From Comamonas serinivorans (GTDB lineage: Bacteria > Pseudomonadota > Gammaproteobacteria > Burkholderiales > Burkholderiaceae_C), in contig NZ_CP021455.1 in the NCBI RefSeq assembly GCF_002158865.1, forward strand, positions 1,612,001-1,676,000: 64,000 nt of DNA, read 5' to 3'. Every line of letters starts with the position of its first letter. Positions within the stretch are counted from its first letter, which is position 1. Below are positions 17,709 through 27,842 of this stretch, piece after piece. Under the pieces are notes generated by a model. It did no database searches. It had not been told where the DNA came from and worked only from the letters and a program-made list of their open reading frames with translations. The translations under genes were made by a program, and so were the position numbers.

Positions 17709-19205
17709 ATGCCGACCGGGCTGAACGGGCTCCAGGTGTCCCTGGGCCAACTCTGGACCTTGTTCCTGTTCCTCGTGCACCTGGGGGTGGTGGCGCGGGC
17801 CCTCACGCGGCCCAATCGCTCGCCGGCCTCGCGCGTGGCCTGGGTCGCGGTGGTCATGCTGCTGCCGGTGGTGGGGGTGTTGGCCTATTTGCTGCTCGGC
17901 GAAACCAGCGTGGGCTGGGCGCGTGTGCGGCGCCTGCGGCGCACGGCGTCGCAGCTGCGGCTGACCGACGAAACCGGCGTCGATCCCGAGCAGGTGCCCG
18001 CCAAGCTCCGCTCCCTGTTTGACCTGGGGCGTTCCATCAACGGCTTTCATGCCGTGGCGGGCAACCGCATCACCTTGCTGGGCGACGCCGAGGCGACCCC
18101 CAGCGAGCCGACGCGCCATGTGCGGGCGGCCATGAACCAGCTCATCGCCGACATCGAGCAGGCCCAGGTCCAGGTGCACATCGCGTTCTACATCTGGCTG
18201 GACGACGACACCGGCACGCGCATGGCCCAGGCCGTGGCCGCGGCAGCCCGGCGCGGCGTGCAGTGCCGCGTCATGGTCGACGCGCTGGGCTCGCGGGCCT
18301 TTCGCCGCAGCGCACTGTGGCGTGAGCTGGCCAGCGCCGGCGTGCAGCTGCTGGCCACGCTGGACGACGTCTCGCGCCTGTGGCACATGGCGTTCAGCCG
18401 CGTGGACCTGCGCGACCACCGCAAGCTGGTGGTCATCGACAACCGCATCGGCTACTGCGGCAGCCAGAACTGCGCCGATCCGGCGTTCCGCATCAAAGCC
18501 CGCTTTGCACCGTGGATCGACCTGCTGCTGCGGTGCGAGGGCCCGGTGGTGCGCCAGATGCAAAGCCTGTTCCTGAGCGGCTGGGTGCCGGAAACCGGCG
18601 AGGACTTGCGCGCGCTGCTCGGCGCGGCACCGGACGAGGCGGCCGCGGCCGAATCGGCCTGCGTCGCCCAGGTGTTTGAAACCGGGCCCACCGCGCGCCA
18701 CAACGCCATGTCGGACATGTTCGTGGCCAGCCTGTACGCGGCGCGCGACGAGCTGCTCATCACCACGCCGTATTTCGTGCCCGACGAATCCATCCTGCGC
18801 GCGCTGTGTGCCGCCCCGCGGCGCGGCGTGCGCACCACGGTCATCTTCCCGGCGCGCAGCGACTCGTGGCTGGTGGGCAAGGCCTGTCGCAGCACCTATG
18901 CCGACCTGCTGGAGGCCGGCGTGGCCGTTCACGAGTACCCGTTGGGCCTGCTGCACACCAAGGCGCTGACGGTGGATGGCGAGCTGGCGTTGGTGGGCTC
19001 GGCCAACATGGACCGGCGCAGCCTGGAGCTGAACTACGAGAACAACCTGCTGATCGCCGATTGCGCGGTGGCGGCGCAGGTCCGCGAGCGCCTGCTGGGC
19101 TATCTGGCGGTGTCGCGGCCCGTCAGCCTGGACGCCGTGCGGGCCTGGCCGTTCCACGTTCGGCTGGTGCAGAACGTGGTGGGCATGATGTCGCCTGTGT
19201 TGTAG
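17709..19205 (+). CDS. cls: Cardiolipin synthase
   Basis: The product is 498 residues. Two N-terminal membrane helices (ending LLPVVGVLAYLLLGE) precede two phospholipase D half-domains. Each carries an HxK-type motif: DLRDHRKLVVIDNRIGYCG with GSQNCAD, and GLLHTKALTVDGELALVGSAN. The enzyme joins two phosphatidylglycerols to form cardiolipin at the inner membrane. Length and motif spacing match ClsA-type proteins, though CDP-diacylglycerol-using variants cannot be excluded. R9 follows 5 bp after the stop. Confidence 0.92.
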   Translation: MPTGLNGLQVSLGQLWTLFLFLVHLGVVARALTRPNRSPASRVAWVAVVMLLPVVGVLAYLLLGETSVGWARVRRLRRTASQLRLTDETGVDPEQVPAKLRSLFDLGRSINGFHAVAGNRITLLGDAEATPSEPTRHVRAAMNQLIADIEQAQVQVHIAFYIWLDDDTGTRMAQAVAAAARRGVQCRVMVDALGSRAFRRSALWRELASAGVQLLATLDDVSRLWHMAFSRVDLRDHRKLVVIDNRIGYCGSQNCADPAFRIKARFAPWIDLLLRCEGPVVRQMQSLFLSGWVPETGEDLRALLGAAPDEAAAAESACVAQVFETGPTARHNAMSDMFVASLYAARDELLITTPYFVPDESILRALCAAPRRGVRTTVIFPARSDSWLVGKACRSTYADLLEAGVAVHEYPLGLLHTKALTVDGELALVGSANMDRRSLELNYENNLLIADCAVAAQVRERLLGYLAVSRPVSLDAVRAWPFHVRLVQNVVGMMSPVL

Positions 19206-19210
19206 GTCAT

Positions 19211-19262
19211 GGAGTATCCATCGGTTGCCGATGCGTGAAGAACGGGAATCGATGGATACTGC
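19211..19262. repeat. 52-bp palindromic element R9
   Basis: AGTATCCATCG pairs with CGATGGATACT, an 11-bp perfect outer stem; inner tetrads CGAT/AACG. It starts 5 bp after the cls stop, between convergent genes. Confidence 0.9.
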
Positions 19263-19330
19263 TTTGAAATCAATCGACCATCCGGGCGCACCTTCGCGAT
19301 GACCGCTGTGCGCGTCATGCGGGCGCTGCG

Positions 19331-20383
19331 TCACGCGGGCTCGCTGCCGTCAGACCTGCCCCGCATGACATCCAAGGCGGCCACCTGGCCGCGCTCAAGG
19401 GCGTCGCTGTTGCGCTCGAGCAGGTCGGTCAGCGAATCCGCCACCACGGTGCGCGCCCACGATTCGTTGTCCAGCTCGATGATTTGCCCGTATCGCCCCT
19501 CGGGGCCTGGGCAGGTGTCGTGCGCCAGCGGAATCCAGCCGGGGTGGGCATAGGCCTGGGTCAGGATGTGCGTGGAGGCTGTGGCGTCGGGCGGCGGATC
19601 CAGGTCGTCGCTCAGGTTCTGCAGGTCCTGCCAGGCCTGCCGCAGGTCCTTGAAGGCCTGCAAGGTGTAGCTGTGGCCGTGCTCGCCGACCACCAACTGG
19701 GCGGCCGAAGTGACCGGGTGGTAGGCCACGTTGACCAGCTGGTAGAAGTTGACCAGCTCATCGGGCACCTGGTGGCCGTCGCCCAGCCGAATGCCGCGCG
19801 CGATCTGCGCGGCGTCGACGCCGGGAATCCAGGTGCTGTAGGGGTGGTCATCGGGCACCCGCTCGCGGATGGCGGCCACCCAGCGCTTCACCACAGGGGC
19901 CAGGTGCGCAAAGCGCGCATCGAGCTCGGCGGGCACCGGCGCCGGGGCGGCCGGTTGGGGTGCATGGGCTGCAATTTCGAGGGCCGTCACGACCCCGTCT
20001 TCCACCTTGAACCACACACTGAAGCCGCCATGCACGATGGCCTTGCCCCGGTCGCCCTTGAACAGGGGCACCAGGGCACTGGGGTTGGTGGCGCGCAGGT
20101 GCAGCACGTCGTGTCCGTCCATCGTCAAGGCCTGCGCAAACGGGGTCTGCGGGCTGAAGTCGAACTGGCCGGGGCTGAGCTGCAGCATCAAGCCCTCGGC
20201 CAGCGCGCCATCCTTGGCGTAGGCCATCAGGCCCAGCGCGTCCCAGGTGAAGACGTGGGTGTACTTCAGCTGCCGGTGCCGGCTGGGGCCCAGCAGCGTG
20301 GCCAGTTGGGCCACAGGCACGGGCAGGGCGATGGCCTGGCCCTGGATGAGCAACTGCCCCTGAACGAATGCAACGGTGGACAT
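19331..20383 (-). CDS. SMI1/KNR4-family protein with an extra N-terminal domain
   Basis: The product is 350 residues. The C-terminal half, with DELVNFYQLVNVAYHP, GWIPLAHDT and GRYGQIIELDNESWARTVVADSLTDLLE, has the SMI1/KNR4 fold layout. That superfamily includes many immunity proteins of polymorphic toxins. The N-terminal half (LKYTHVFTWDALGLMAYAKDG, then a beta-rich region) resembles an uncharacterised domain seen alone or with SMI1 domains. No toxin gene is adjacent, so it may be an orphan immunity protein or have a housekeeping role. It is convergent with cls, with R9 between. Confidence 0.75.
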   Translation of the reverse strand: MSTVAFVQGQLLIQGQAIALPVPVAQLATLLGPSRHRQLKYTHVFTWDALGLMAYAKDGALAEGLMLQLSPGQFDFSPQTPFAQALTMDGHDVLHLRATNPSALVPLFKGDRGKAIVHGGFSVWFKVEDGVVTALEIAAHAPQPAAPAPVPAELDARFAHLAPVVKRWVAAIRERVPDDHPYSTWIPGVDAAQIARGIRLGDGHQVPDELVNFYQLVNVAYHPVTSAAQLVVGEHGHSYTLQAFKDLRQAWQDLQNLSDDLDPPPDATASTHILTQAYAHPGWIPLAHDTCPGPEGRYGQIIELDNESWARTVVADSLTDLLERNSDALERGQVAALDVMRGRSDGSEPA

Positions 20384-20712
20384 GGCACTCCCTGAGTCGA
20401 CTTGTCAGGTCATGTTGCCACAGCCGATGCGGGGCCCTTGGGGCAGCATCTTGCCGGTCCTGTTGAGGAGTCCTGAAACCGTCGCCGAACAAGGTTGAGC
20501 GCGATGCGCCCCAGGCTGCCGGAGGTGGCTCGTGCCACGCGCCCGCGTCAGCTGGCCGATCAGGGCAACGCGCTTCAAAGGGGTGTTGGCGTGTGGGCGG
20601 TGCGGTCAGGCAGGGAATCCGCTTGCCACGGCCGGTCCAGGCGCTGCCTCCAAGCGCAACGGAACGCTGCGCCACTCGCCAGCGCGCAATCGGTCGGCCG
20701 ACGACCGGCAGC
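20384..20712. other. 329-bp gap without a recognisable feature
   Basis: Between the SMI1-type gene and the acetyltransferase, both on the minus strand. No coding potential above background and no palindromic element were seen. Confidence 0.5.
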
Positions 20713-21318
20713 TCAGCGCGGTTTGCCCAGCAGGTAGAGCAGCTGCGCCTTGGCTTCGGGCCATTCACCGGCTGTCATGCTGTACATGACGGTGTCGCGC
20801 ACCGTGCCATCGCGGCGCAAGGCGTGGTGGCGCAGCACGCCATCGCGTTTGGCACCCAGGCGTTCGATGGCGCGCTGGCTGGCAAAGTTGAAGTTGTCGG
20901 TGCGCCAGCCCACCAGCGCGCAACCCAGGGTCTCGAAGGCGTGCGTCATCAGCATGAGCTTGACCGTCGTGTTCACGTGGCTGCGCTGCACGCTTTGGGC
21001 ATACCAGGTGTAGCCAATCTCCAGCCGGTCTACCGCCGGCACGATGTCGTGGTAGCTGGTGGTGCCCAGCACACGGCCCGAGGCTTCGTCGATGACCGCG
21101 AAGGCGATGCGCGAGCCCGCATCGCGCATCTGCAGGGCCTGCTCGATGTAGGTGGGCGTCTGCTCGGGTTCGGGGACCGAGGTGATGCGCAGCGTCCACA
21201 GCTCGCCATCGGCGGCCGCGGCCCGCAGGCCATCTTCGTGCGACAGGGCCAGGGGTTCCAGCCGCAGGCCGCCGCGCTGCAGCACCACGGGTTCAACGAA
21301 GCGATTGGCGAGGGTCAT
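20713..21318 (-). CDS. GNAT-family N-acetyltransferase (RimJ/RimL type)
   Basis: The product is 201 residues. The order LRLEPLALSHEDGL, GRVLGTTSYHDI, RLEIGYTWYAQSVQRSHVNTT and NFNFASQRAIERLGAKRDG is that of RimJ/RimL-like acetyltransferases, with the QR-x-x-x-N region as the acetyl-CoA loop. The acceptor is unknown. The start chosen is MTLANRF; an upstream in-frame ATG would begin inside element R10 and add 19 unrelated residues, so it is rejected. It lies downstream of the MoxR gene on the same strand, with R10 between them. Confidence 0.85.
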   Translation of the reverse strand: MTLANRFVEPVVLQRGGLRLEPLALSHEDGLRAAAADGELWTLRITSVPEPEQTPTYIEQALQMRDAGSRIAFAVIDEASGRVLGTTSYHDIVPAVDRLEIGYTWYAQSVQRSHVNTTVKLMLMTHAFETLGCALVGWRTDNFNFASQRAIERLGAKRDGVLRHHALRRDGTVRDTVMYSMTAGEWPEAKAQLLYLLGKPR

Positions 21319-21344
21319 GGGACGGGTGGTGTGAAGGTTGAAAG

Positions 21345-21396
21345 GCAGTATGCCTGGGTTTCCGTTCATCAACAAACGGAAACCCAGGCATACTGG
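21345..21396. repeat. 52-bp palindromic element R10 (best hairpin)
   Basis: The most symmetric copy: a 22-bp stem that is nearly perfect (CAGTATGCCTGGGTTTCCG with its complement) around an 8-nt loop. It is 80 bp past the MoxR stop and 26 bp before the acetyltransferase start on the minus strand, so it separates two co-directional genes. Confidence 0.95.
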
Positions 21397-21476
21397 TCAT
21401 GGTGCCGCCTGCGGTCATGCGACGCGCAGGCCGGCATGGCGCAGGCGGTGGGGCGTGGGGCCACGCCGCCGCCGCA

Positions 21477-22319
<843 letters not shown>

Positions 22320-22438
22320 GGTCAAGCCAATCCCGAAAAGAATGTCCCGTAAGGTGACAGGTGGGTGAATGCAATCACTCTAGAATGGTCGCGATCAGAG
22401 CAGTTCTGTCTCAACACACCAGAAATTGTGCGCAGAAT

Positions 22439-23101
22439 ATGAAAAAAACATTGTCTCTCATGTTTGCCGCCGTCCTCACGATGCAGGTGGCAACAGTGGC
22501 CAACGCGCAAGCGGTGGCAGGGAACGCAGATCGAGGCAAGGACAAAGTCGCCATGTGCATTGGCTGCCATGGCATCCCAGGGTACAAGGCCACCTTTCCC
22601 GAGGTGTACCACGTGCCCAAGATTTCGGGACAGAACGCCAAGTACATCGAGGCCGCGCTCAAGGCCTACCGCGAGGGGACGCGCAAGCACCCGAGCATGC
22701 GCGGCATCGGCGGCTCGCTGACGGATGAGGACATCGCCGACGTGGCCGCGTTCTACGAGGCCTCGGCCAAGCCATCCACCACCGAGGTGACGGTGCCCAC
22801 GCCCAGCCCGCAGGTGGCCTCGCTGCTGCAAAAGGGCGCGTGCGTGTCATGCCACGGCGCCAACTTCTCCAAGCCCATCGACGGCAACACGCCCAAGATC
22901 GCGGGCCAGTATGCGGACTACCTGTACGCCTCCCTCAAGGCTTACCGCGATGACACCCATCGCACCTGGGGGCGCGGCAATCCCGTGATGGCCGGACAGG
23001 CCAAGCAATTCAGCGATCAGGAGCTCAAGGCCCTGTCCAAGTACCTGAGCACCGTGCCAGGCGACTTGGCCACCGTGCCCGAGCCCCGCTTCATCCGATG
23101 A
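22439..23101 (+). CDS. Di-haem cytochrome c (c4-like)
   Basis: The product is 220 residues. A signal peptide (KKTLSLMFAAVLTMQVATVANAQA) is followed by two cytochrome c domains, with haem-binding CIGCH and CVSCH and likely axial Met ligands in each half (HPSMRGIGG and NPVMAGQA). This is the cytochrome c4 layout: a periplasmic electron carrier, often donating to terminal oxidases. The ATG chosen gives a perfect signal peptide. A TAGAAT at 22381-22386 could be the -10 box. A lipoprotein gene follows 18 bp after the stop. Confidence 0.9.
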   Translation: MKKTLSLMFAAVLTMQVATVANAQAVAGNADRGKDKVAMCIGCHGIPGYKATFPEVYHVPKISGQNAKYIEAALKAYREGTRKHPSMRGIGGSLTDEDIADVAAFYEASAKPSTTEVTVPTPSPQVASLLQKGACVSCHGANFSKPIDGNTPKIAGQYADYLYASLKAYRDDTHRTWGRGNPVMAGQAKQFSDQELKALSKYLSTVPGDLATVPEPRFIR

Positions 23102-23119
23102 CGCAAAGGTGTTGATGTG

Positions 23120-23530
23120 ATGCGTGTGCCGGCCAGTTTGTTGCGGCCCATGAAGGTATGGGGAATCGGGGTGTGGGTGCTGGGCCTGGCGGCTTGCGGC
23201 GGTCAGCCGCTGGTCGCGCCCGAGTTGATGGCCAAGCCGCGCCTGTCGGCAGCGGAACTCCAGCGCATGGACGAGGAAACGCTGGAACAGCGCCGCGCCG
23301 ACTTTGCGCGTCAGCGGGACCAGGCCGCAGCCGATTTCCGGCAGGCCGAGTCGCAGTGCTGGAAGCAGTTCGCCGTGAACCGCTGCCTGGACAACGCGGC
23401 GCAGACGCGGCGCGCCCTGCTGGATCAGTTGAGCGCCGATGACCGCGTGGTGCAGGACGAGCTGCGTCAGCGCAAGCTGCAGCGTGCCGACGAGCGCCTG
23501 CAGGGCAAGCAGGAAAAAGCCGCTCAATGA
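23120..23530 (+). CDS. Small lipoprotein of unknown function
   Basis: The product is 136 residues. The N-terminus ends in VLGLAACGG, a lipobox that would leave a lipidated Cys near residue 26. The mature part is highly charged and helical (residues 45-135, many Gln, Arg, Asp), with two cysteines in SQCWKQFAVNRCLD that could form a disulfide. Similar small coiled-coil lipoproteins are common in Burkholderiales but I know of no function. It is co-directional with the cytochrome gene (18 bp) and probably in its operon. R11 follows 2 bp after the stop. Confidence 0.75.
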   Translation: MRVPASLLRPMKVWGIGVWVLGLAACGGQPLVAPELMAKPRLSAAELQRMDEETLEQRRADFARQRDQAAADFRQAESQCWKQFAVNRCLDNAAQTRRALLDQLSADDRVVQDELRQRKLQRADERLQGKQEKAAQ

Positions 23531-23532
23531 GC

Positions 23533-23584
23533 GGAGTATGGGCCGGCTGCCGTTGTTGAAACAACGGTGGCAGGCCCATACTGC
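23533..23584. repeat. 52-bp palindromic element R11
   Basis: AGTATGGGCC/GGCCCATACT outside and CCGTTGTT/AACAACGG inside. It starts 2 bp after the lipoprotein stop, before the ubiE promoter. Confidence 0.9.
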
Positions 23585-23740
23585 CATTGAAGATGATGCA
23601 AGGCACTGCGCACGCCTTGGCCTTGGCGGCGGCGCCACCCCCATCGCCGGCAACCCGTCTCCGGGTCACGCGCAGGCAGGCGCGCCTTGCGCGGCCTGTG
23701 GGCCGCAACGCGGCGCGCGCTCGGCGCATACCCAATCCAC

Positions 23741-23746
23741 TACGAT
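23741..23746 (+). promoter_or_regulatory. Putative -10 box of ubiE
   Basis: TACGAT lies 7 bp before the ubiE ATG, the same spacing as TACAAT before serS. There is no ribosome site between, so a leaderless transcript is possible. No good -35 is visible. Confidence 0.35.
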
Positions 23747-23753
23747 CACGCCC

Positions 23754-24485
23754 ATGAACAAAACGCATTTCGGCTACGAATCGGTCGATGAACAGGACAA
23801 GGCCCGCCGCGTGCGCGGCGTGTTCGATTCGGTGGCGTCCAAATACGACGTGATGAACGATTTGATGTCCGGTGGCCTGCATCGGGCCTGGAAGGCCTAC
23901 ACCGTGCTGGTGGCCAACCTCAAGCCCGGCGACAAGGCCTTGGACATCGCCGGTGGCACGGGCGACCTGGCCCTGGCGTTTGCCAAGAAGGTGGGCCCCA
24001 CGGGCCAGGTGGTGCACACCGACATCAACGAGGCCATGCTGAGCACCGGCCGTGACCGCCTGATCAACCAGGGCGTGCTGCTGCCCACGGTGATTTGCGA
24101 TGCCGAGGCGCTGCCCTTTCCCGAAGGGCATTTCGACCTGGTGAGCGTGGCGTTCGGCTTGCGCAACATGACGCACAAGGACCAGGCCCTGCGCGAGATG
24201 AACCGCGTGCTGCGGCCTGGTGGCAAGCTGCTGGTGCTGGAGTTCTCGCGTGTGGCCAAGCCGCTGCAATCGCTGTACGACTGGTACTCCTTCAAGGTGT
24301 TGCCCAAGATGGGGTCCATGGTGGCCGGCGATGCCGACAGCTACCGGTACCTGGCCGAATCCATCCGCATGCACCCGGGACAGGAAGAGCTCAAGGGCCT
24401 GATGAAGGACTGCGGGTTCGGTCATGTGGACTACCACAACATGACGGCGGGTGTGGCGGCCCTGCACGTGGGCATCAAGTGCTGA
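23754..24485 (+). CDS. ubiE: Ubiquinone/menaquinone C-methyltransferase UbiE
   Basis: The product is 243 residues. VFDSVASKYDVMNDLMSGG, the SAM-binding LDIAGGTGDLA, and FGLRNMTHKDQALREMNRVLRPGG are diagnostic of UbiE/COQ5. It adds the C-methyl group in ubiquinone synthesis, using S-adenosylmethionine. It heads the ubiE - Tim44 - ubiJ - ubiB cluster. The ATG used opens with MNKTHFGYESVDE, the family start; upstream in-frame sequence is intergenic. Confidence 0.96.
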   Translation: MNKTHFGYESVDEQDKARRVRGVFDSVASKYDVMNDLMSGGLHRAWKAYTVLVANLKPGDKALDIAGGTGDLALAFAKKVGPTGQVVHTDINEAMLSTGRDRLINQGVLLPTVICDAEALPFPEGHFDLVSVAFGLRNMTHKDQALREMNRVLRPGGKLLVLEFSRVAKPLQSLYDWYSFKVLPKMGSMVAGDADSYRYLAESIRMHPGQEELKGLMKDCGFGHVDYHNMTAGVAALHVGIKC

Positions 24486-24645
24486 GGCTGCCCGGGCGCT
24501 GACCCAGCGGCTCGCACGCGCGCAAGACCACGCCTGACGAGGGACATCGTGTGGCGCGACTGCGCCTGCGGGGCCGGCATGCGATCCTTGCACCCACATC
24601 GGCAGCCATGCCGACTGGTTCAATTCTTTTCATACCGGAGGCGGA

Positions 24646-25614
24646 GTGATCAAACTGTTTTCAATCATTGTGGCGGCCCTGATGCTGTTCACCACCTTTG
24701 ACGCCGAAGCCAAGCGCATGGGGGGTGGCAGTTCCATGGGGCGTCAGTCGAGCAACGTGACCCAGCGTGAAGCAGTTCGTCCTCCGGTGCAGGCACCGGG
24801 CAACCAGGCTGCCACGGCGGGTGCCGCTGGCGCGGCCGGCGCTGCGGCGGCCGCCACGCGCAAGCCCTGGATGGGCATCCTGGGTGGCATCGCCGCAGGC
24901 TTGGGCCTGGCCTGGCTGGCCAATTCGCTGGGCCTGGGTGAAGGCTTTGCCAACATCCTGCTGATCGCCTTGCTGGTCATGGTGGCGGTGGCGGTGTTCC
25001 GCATGCTCAAGAACCGCAGCCAGGCTGGCCAGATGGGCAACCGCATGGCCTACCAGGGCGCTGGCGCGCCGGGCAACGTGCAGACGCCGGGCGGCTACAA
25101 CCCCAGCCATGTGGGCAACGACGCTGCGGCACGTCCGTGGGAAAGCCAGGGCACCGCTTTCTCGAACGCGGGCGCCGCGGCGGGTGGCTCCATCATCGGT
25201 TCGGCCCTGTCGGGTTCGCAAACCTGGGGCGTGCCGTCCGACTTCGACACCGACGGCTTCGTGGCCGCGGCCAAGCGCAATTTCGTCACGCTGCAAAGCG
25301 CCTGGGACCGCGCCGACATCCCGGCCCTGCGCGCCATGATGACGGATGGCATGCTGAGCGAAATCCAGGCCCAGCTCGCCGAGCGCGAGCACAGCGCGCC
25401 GGGTCAGCCCAACCACACCGACGTGGTGAAGGTCGAGGCCCAACTGTTGGGCATCGAGGAGTTGGCTGACGAGTACATGGCCAGCGTCGAGTTCAACGGC
25501 CTGATCCGCGAAGACGTGGGCGCCGGCCCGACGCCGTTCCGCGAGGTCTGGAACATGACCAAGCGCAAGAGCGGTGGTGGCTGGCTGGTGGCCGGTGTGC
25601 AAGCGCTGCAATGA
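24646..25614 (+). CDS. Tim44-like domain membrane protein
   Basis: The product is 322 residues. The GTG start has a GGAGGCGGA ribosome site. A signal-like first helix (LFSIIVAALMLFTTFDAEA) is followed by an Ala/Gly-rich linker, two membrane helices (WMGILGGIAAGLGLAWLAN and FANILLIALLVMVAVAVF), another flexible linker, and a C-terminal Tim44/TIM44-like domain (FVAAAKRNFVTLQSAWDRAD to GGGWLVAGVQALQ). The bacterial family is uncharacterised. Its fixed place between ubiE and ubiJ in many betaproteobacteria suggests membrane- or quinone-related work. Confidence 0.85.
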   Translation: MIKLFSIIVAALMLFTTFDAEAKRMGGGSSMGRQSSNVTQREAVRPPVQAPGNQAATAGAAGAAGAAAAATRKPWMGILGGIAAGLGLAWLANSLGLGEGFANILLIALLVMVAVAVFRMLKNRSQAGQMGNRMAYQGAGAPGNVQTPGGYNPSHVGNDAAARPWESQGTAFSNAGAAAGGSIIGSALSGSQTWGVPSDFDTDGFVAAAKRNFVTLQSAWDRADIPALRAMMTDGMLSEIQAQLAEREHSAPGQPNHTDVVKVEAQLLGIEELADEYMASVEFNGLIREDVGAGPTPFREVWNMTKRKSGGGWLVAGVQALQ

Positions 25615-25695
25615 GCGCGCAGTGACCCGCGGCGGCTGGGCTGTATACCGGCTCGTGCTGCCAGGGGGACTGGCAATTCGTTGAATAATGGGGAC

Positions 25696-26241
25696 ATGGC
25701 AACATCGTCCCCTTTTTCTTTCCTGACCCAGGCACTGGACAAGCTGGGTGGCGCCCTGCAGCCGCCGGCCTGGCTCACGCATGAGATCCAGCATCGCGCG
25801 GTGCTGTTCGTCAACCACCTGCTGATGCAGGAACCCGAGGCGCAGCAGCGGCTGCTGGGTCAACAAGGCCGCTCGGTGCGGCTGGCCTGGCGCAGCCTGA
25901 ACGCCCAGGTGCGCATCACCCCGGCTGGCCTGCTCGAGCTCAGCGATGCGCCCGAAGCCGACCTCATCCTCACCGTCACCGATGAATCGCCGCTGGAGCT
26001 GGTCAAGAGCGCGGCAACGGGGCAGCGTCCGGCCGTCCGCATCGAAGGCGATGTGCAGCTGGCTGCCGACATCAACTGGCTGGTCGACAACCTGCGCTGG
26101 GATGTCGAGGAAGACCTGGCGCGCGTGATCGGCGACGGGCCGGCGCACGCCGTGGGCAATGTGGCGCGCTCGGCGGCAGCCGCCTTGAAAGGCTTTGTCG
26201 ACAAGGCCTCCTCATTGGGACGCGGCAAGGCAGAACCATGA
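25696..26241 (+). CDS. ubiJ: Ubiquinone biosynthesis accessory factor UbiJ (SCP2 domain)
   Basis: The product is 181 residues from the ATG; a TTG 15 bp upstream is possible. It has a sterol-carrier-like (SCP2) lipid-binding region, including AWRSLNAQVRITPAGLLEL and EADLILTVTDESPLELV, and then the UbiJ signature DVQLAADINWLVDNLRWDVEEDLARVIGD. UbiJ holds hydrophobic quinone intermediates in the soluble Ubi complex. It overlaps ubiB by ATGA, so the two are co-translated. Confidence 0.93.
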   Translation: MATSSPFSFLTQALDKLGGALQPPAWLTHEIQHRAVLFVNHLLMQEPEAQQRLLGQQGRSVRLAWRSLNAQVRITPAGLLELSDAPEADLILTVTDESPLELVKSAATGQRPAVRIEGDVQLAADINWLVDNLRWDVEEDLARVIGDGPAHAVGNVARSAAAALKGFVDKASSLGRGKAEP

Positions 26242-27821
26242 AGCGGTATTGGCGCGGCGCCTACATCCTGTGGGTGGCGCTGCGATATGGCCTGGACGAG
26301 CTGGTCCTCAACAGTTTCGAGAAACCCTGGTTGCGCGCACTGGCGCGTTTTGCGTCCCTGGGCCGCGATTTGTCGGCGCCGCGGGGCCAGCGCCTGCGCG
26401 AAGCGCTGGAAAGCCTGGGTCCGATTTTCGTCAAGCTGGGGCAGGTGCTGTCCACGCGGCGCGACCTCATGCCCACCGACCTGGCCGACGAGCTGGCGCT
26501 GCTGCAGGACCGAGTGGCGCCTTTCCCGGGCGACGAGGCGGTGGCCATCATCGAGCGGGCCTTCAAAAAGCCCATCGACCAGCTGTACCGGAACTTCGAC
26601 CGCACGCCCGTGGCCAGCGCGTCCATCGCCCAGGTGCACTTTGCCGAGATCGAGGTCGACGGCGTGATCAAGTCCGCCGCGGTGAAGGTGCTGAGGCCCG
26701 GCATGCTGAACGTGATCGACCAGGATCTGGCGTTGATCCACATGGTGGCCGGCTGGATCGAGCGGGCCTCCGCCGACGGCAAGCGCCTCAAGCCCAAGCA
26801 GGTGGCCGACGAGTTCGACAAGTACCTGCACGACGAGCTCGATCTGCTGCGCGAGGCCGCCAGTGCCGCGCAGCTGCGGCGCAACATGGCGAACATGACC
26901 AGCGTGCGCATTCCCGAGATGTACTGGGACTGGTGCCGCCCCGAGGTGGTGACCATGGAGCGCATGAGCGGTGTGCCCATCAGCCAGATCGAGCGCCTGC
27001 GCGAGGCCGGTGTCGACATCCCCAAGCTGGCCCGCGACGGCGTGACCATCTTCTTCACCCAGGTGTTCCGCGATGGCTTCTTCCACGCCGACATGCACCC
27101 GGGCAACCTGCAGGTGAGCCTGGCGCCCGAGAGTTTCGGCAGCTACGTGCTGCTGGACTTCGGCATCGTCGGCACGTTGACCGAGTACGACAAGGAGTAC
27201 CTGGCGCAGAACTTCACGGCGTTCTTCCGGCGCGATTACAAGCGCGTGGCCGAGCTGCACGTGGAAAGCGGCTGGGTGCCGCGCGACACGCGCATCGACG
27301 AACTCGAATCGGCCATCCGCAGCGTTTGCGAGCCGTACTTCGACCGGCCGCTGAAGGAGATCTCGCTGGGCATGGTGCTGATGCGGCTGTTCCAGACCTC
27401 GCGCCGCTTCCAGGTCGAGATCCAGCCTCAGCTCGTGCTGCTGCAGAAAACCCTGCTCAACGTCGAGGGCCTGGGCCGTCAGCTCGATCCCGACATGGAC
27501 CTCTGGGTCACGGCACGGCCCTTCCTCGAGTCGTGGATGGTCGACCAGGTTGGTCCCAAGCGCTTCTGGCGCGAACTCAAGAACGAAGCGCCGCGCTACG
27601 CCCAGCTCGTGCCCGAGCTGCCGCGTCTGCTGCACGAGTACCTGTCGCAACGCGCGCCCAACCACTCGGTCGAGCTGCGCGCCCTGGCCGAGGAGCAGCG
27701 CCGCACCAACCGCCGCCTCACGCGGCTGATGTGGGTGGGCCTGCTCGTGCTGCTGGCCATGGCCGCCGCGCTCGTGGTGCTGGTGCGCGTGGTGCTGCTG
27801 CAGCCGGCCGTCGTGGCCTGA
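26238..27821 (+). CDS. ubiB: Ubiquinone biosynthesis regulatory protein kinase-like UbiB
   Basis: The product is 527 residues. The ABC1/UbiB-specific KxGQ motif is seen as FVKLGQVLSTRRDLMP. The A-rich loop follows (PVASASIAQVHFA), then HADMHPGNLQV and LLDFGIVG as the catalytic and metal-binding segments of the atypical kinase fold. The C-terminus has one or two membrane helices (MWVGLLVLLAMAAALVVL). It is an ATPase needed for ubiquinone synthesis at the inner membrane. Its stop is 21 bp from the convergent MocR gene stop. Confidence 0.96.
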   Translation: MKRYWRGAYILWVALRYGLDELVLNSFEKPWLRALARFASLGRDLSAPRGQRLREALESLGPIFVKLGQVLSTRRDLMPTDLADELALLQDRVAPFPGDEAVAIIERAFKKPIDQLYRNFDRTPVASASIAQVHFAEIEVDGVIKSAAVKVLRPGMLNVIDQDLALIHMVAGWIERASADGKRLKPKQVADEFDKYLHDELDLLREAASAAQLRRNMANMTSVRIPEMYWDWCRPEVVTMERMSGVPISQIERLREAGVDIPKLARDGVTIFFTQVFRDGFFHADMHPGNLQVSLAPESFGSYVLLDFGIVGTLTEYDKEYLAQNFTAFFRRDYKRVAELHVESGWVPRDTRIDELESAIRSVCEPYFDRPLKEISLGMVLMRLFQTSRRFQVEIQPQLVLLQKTLLNVEGLGRQLDPDMDLWVTARPFLESWMVDQVGPKRFWRELKNEAPRYAQLVPELPRLLHEYLSQRAPNHSVELRALAEEQRRTNRRLTRLMWVGLLVLLAMAAALVVLVRVVLLQPAVVA

Positions 27822-27842
27822 CCACCGACCGACCGGCGACGC

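Noticed and set aside
21319..21375. Upstream ATG giving the acetyltransferase 19 extra residues
   Set aside because: The extension is encoded by element R10 and its flank and has no family match.
25640..25695. CTGTATACC and GCTGCC/GGCA-like symmetry before ubiJ considered as a further element copy
   Set aside because: It lacks the 52-bp spacing, the outer ATAC partner and the inner CG pairs.
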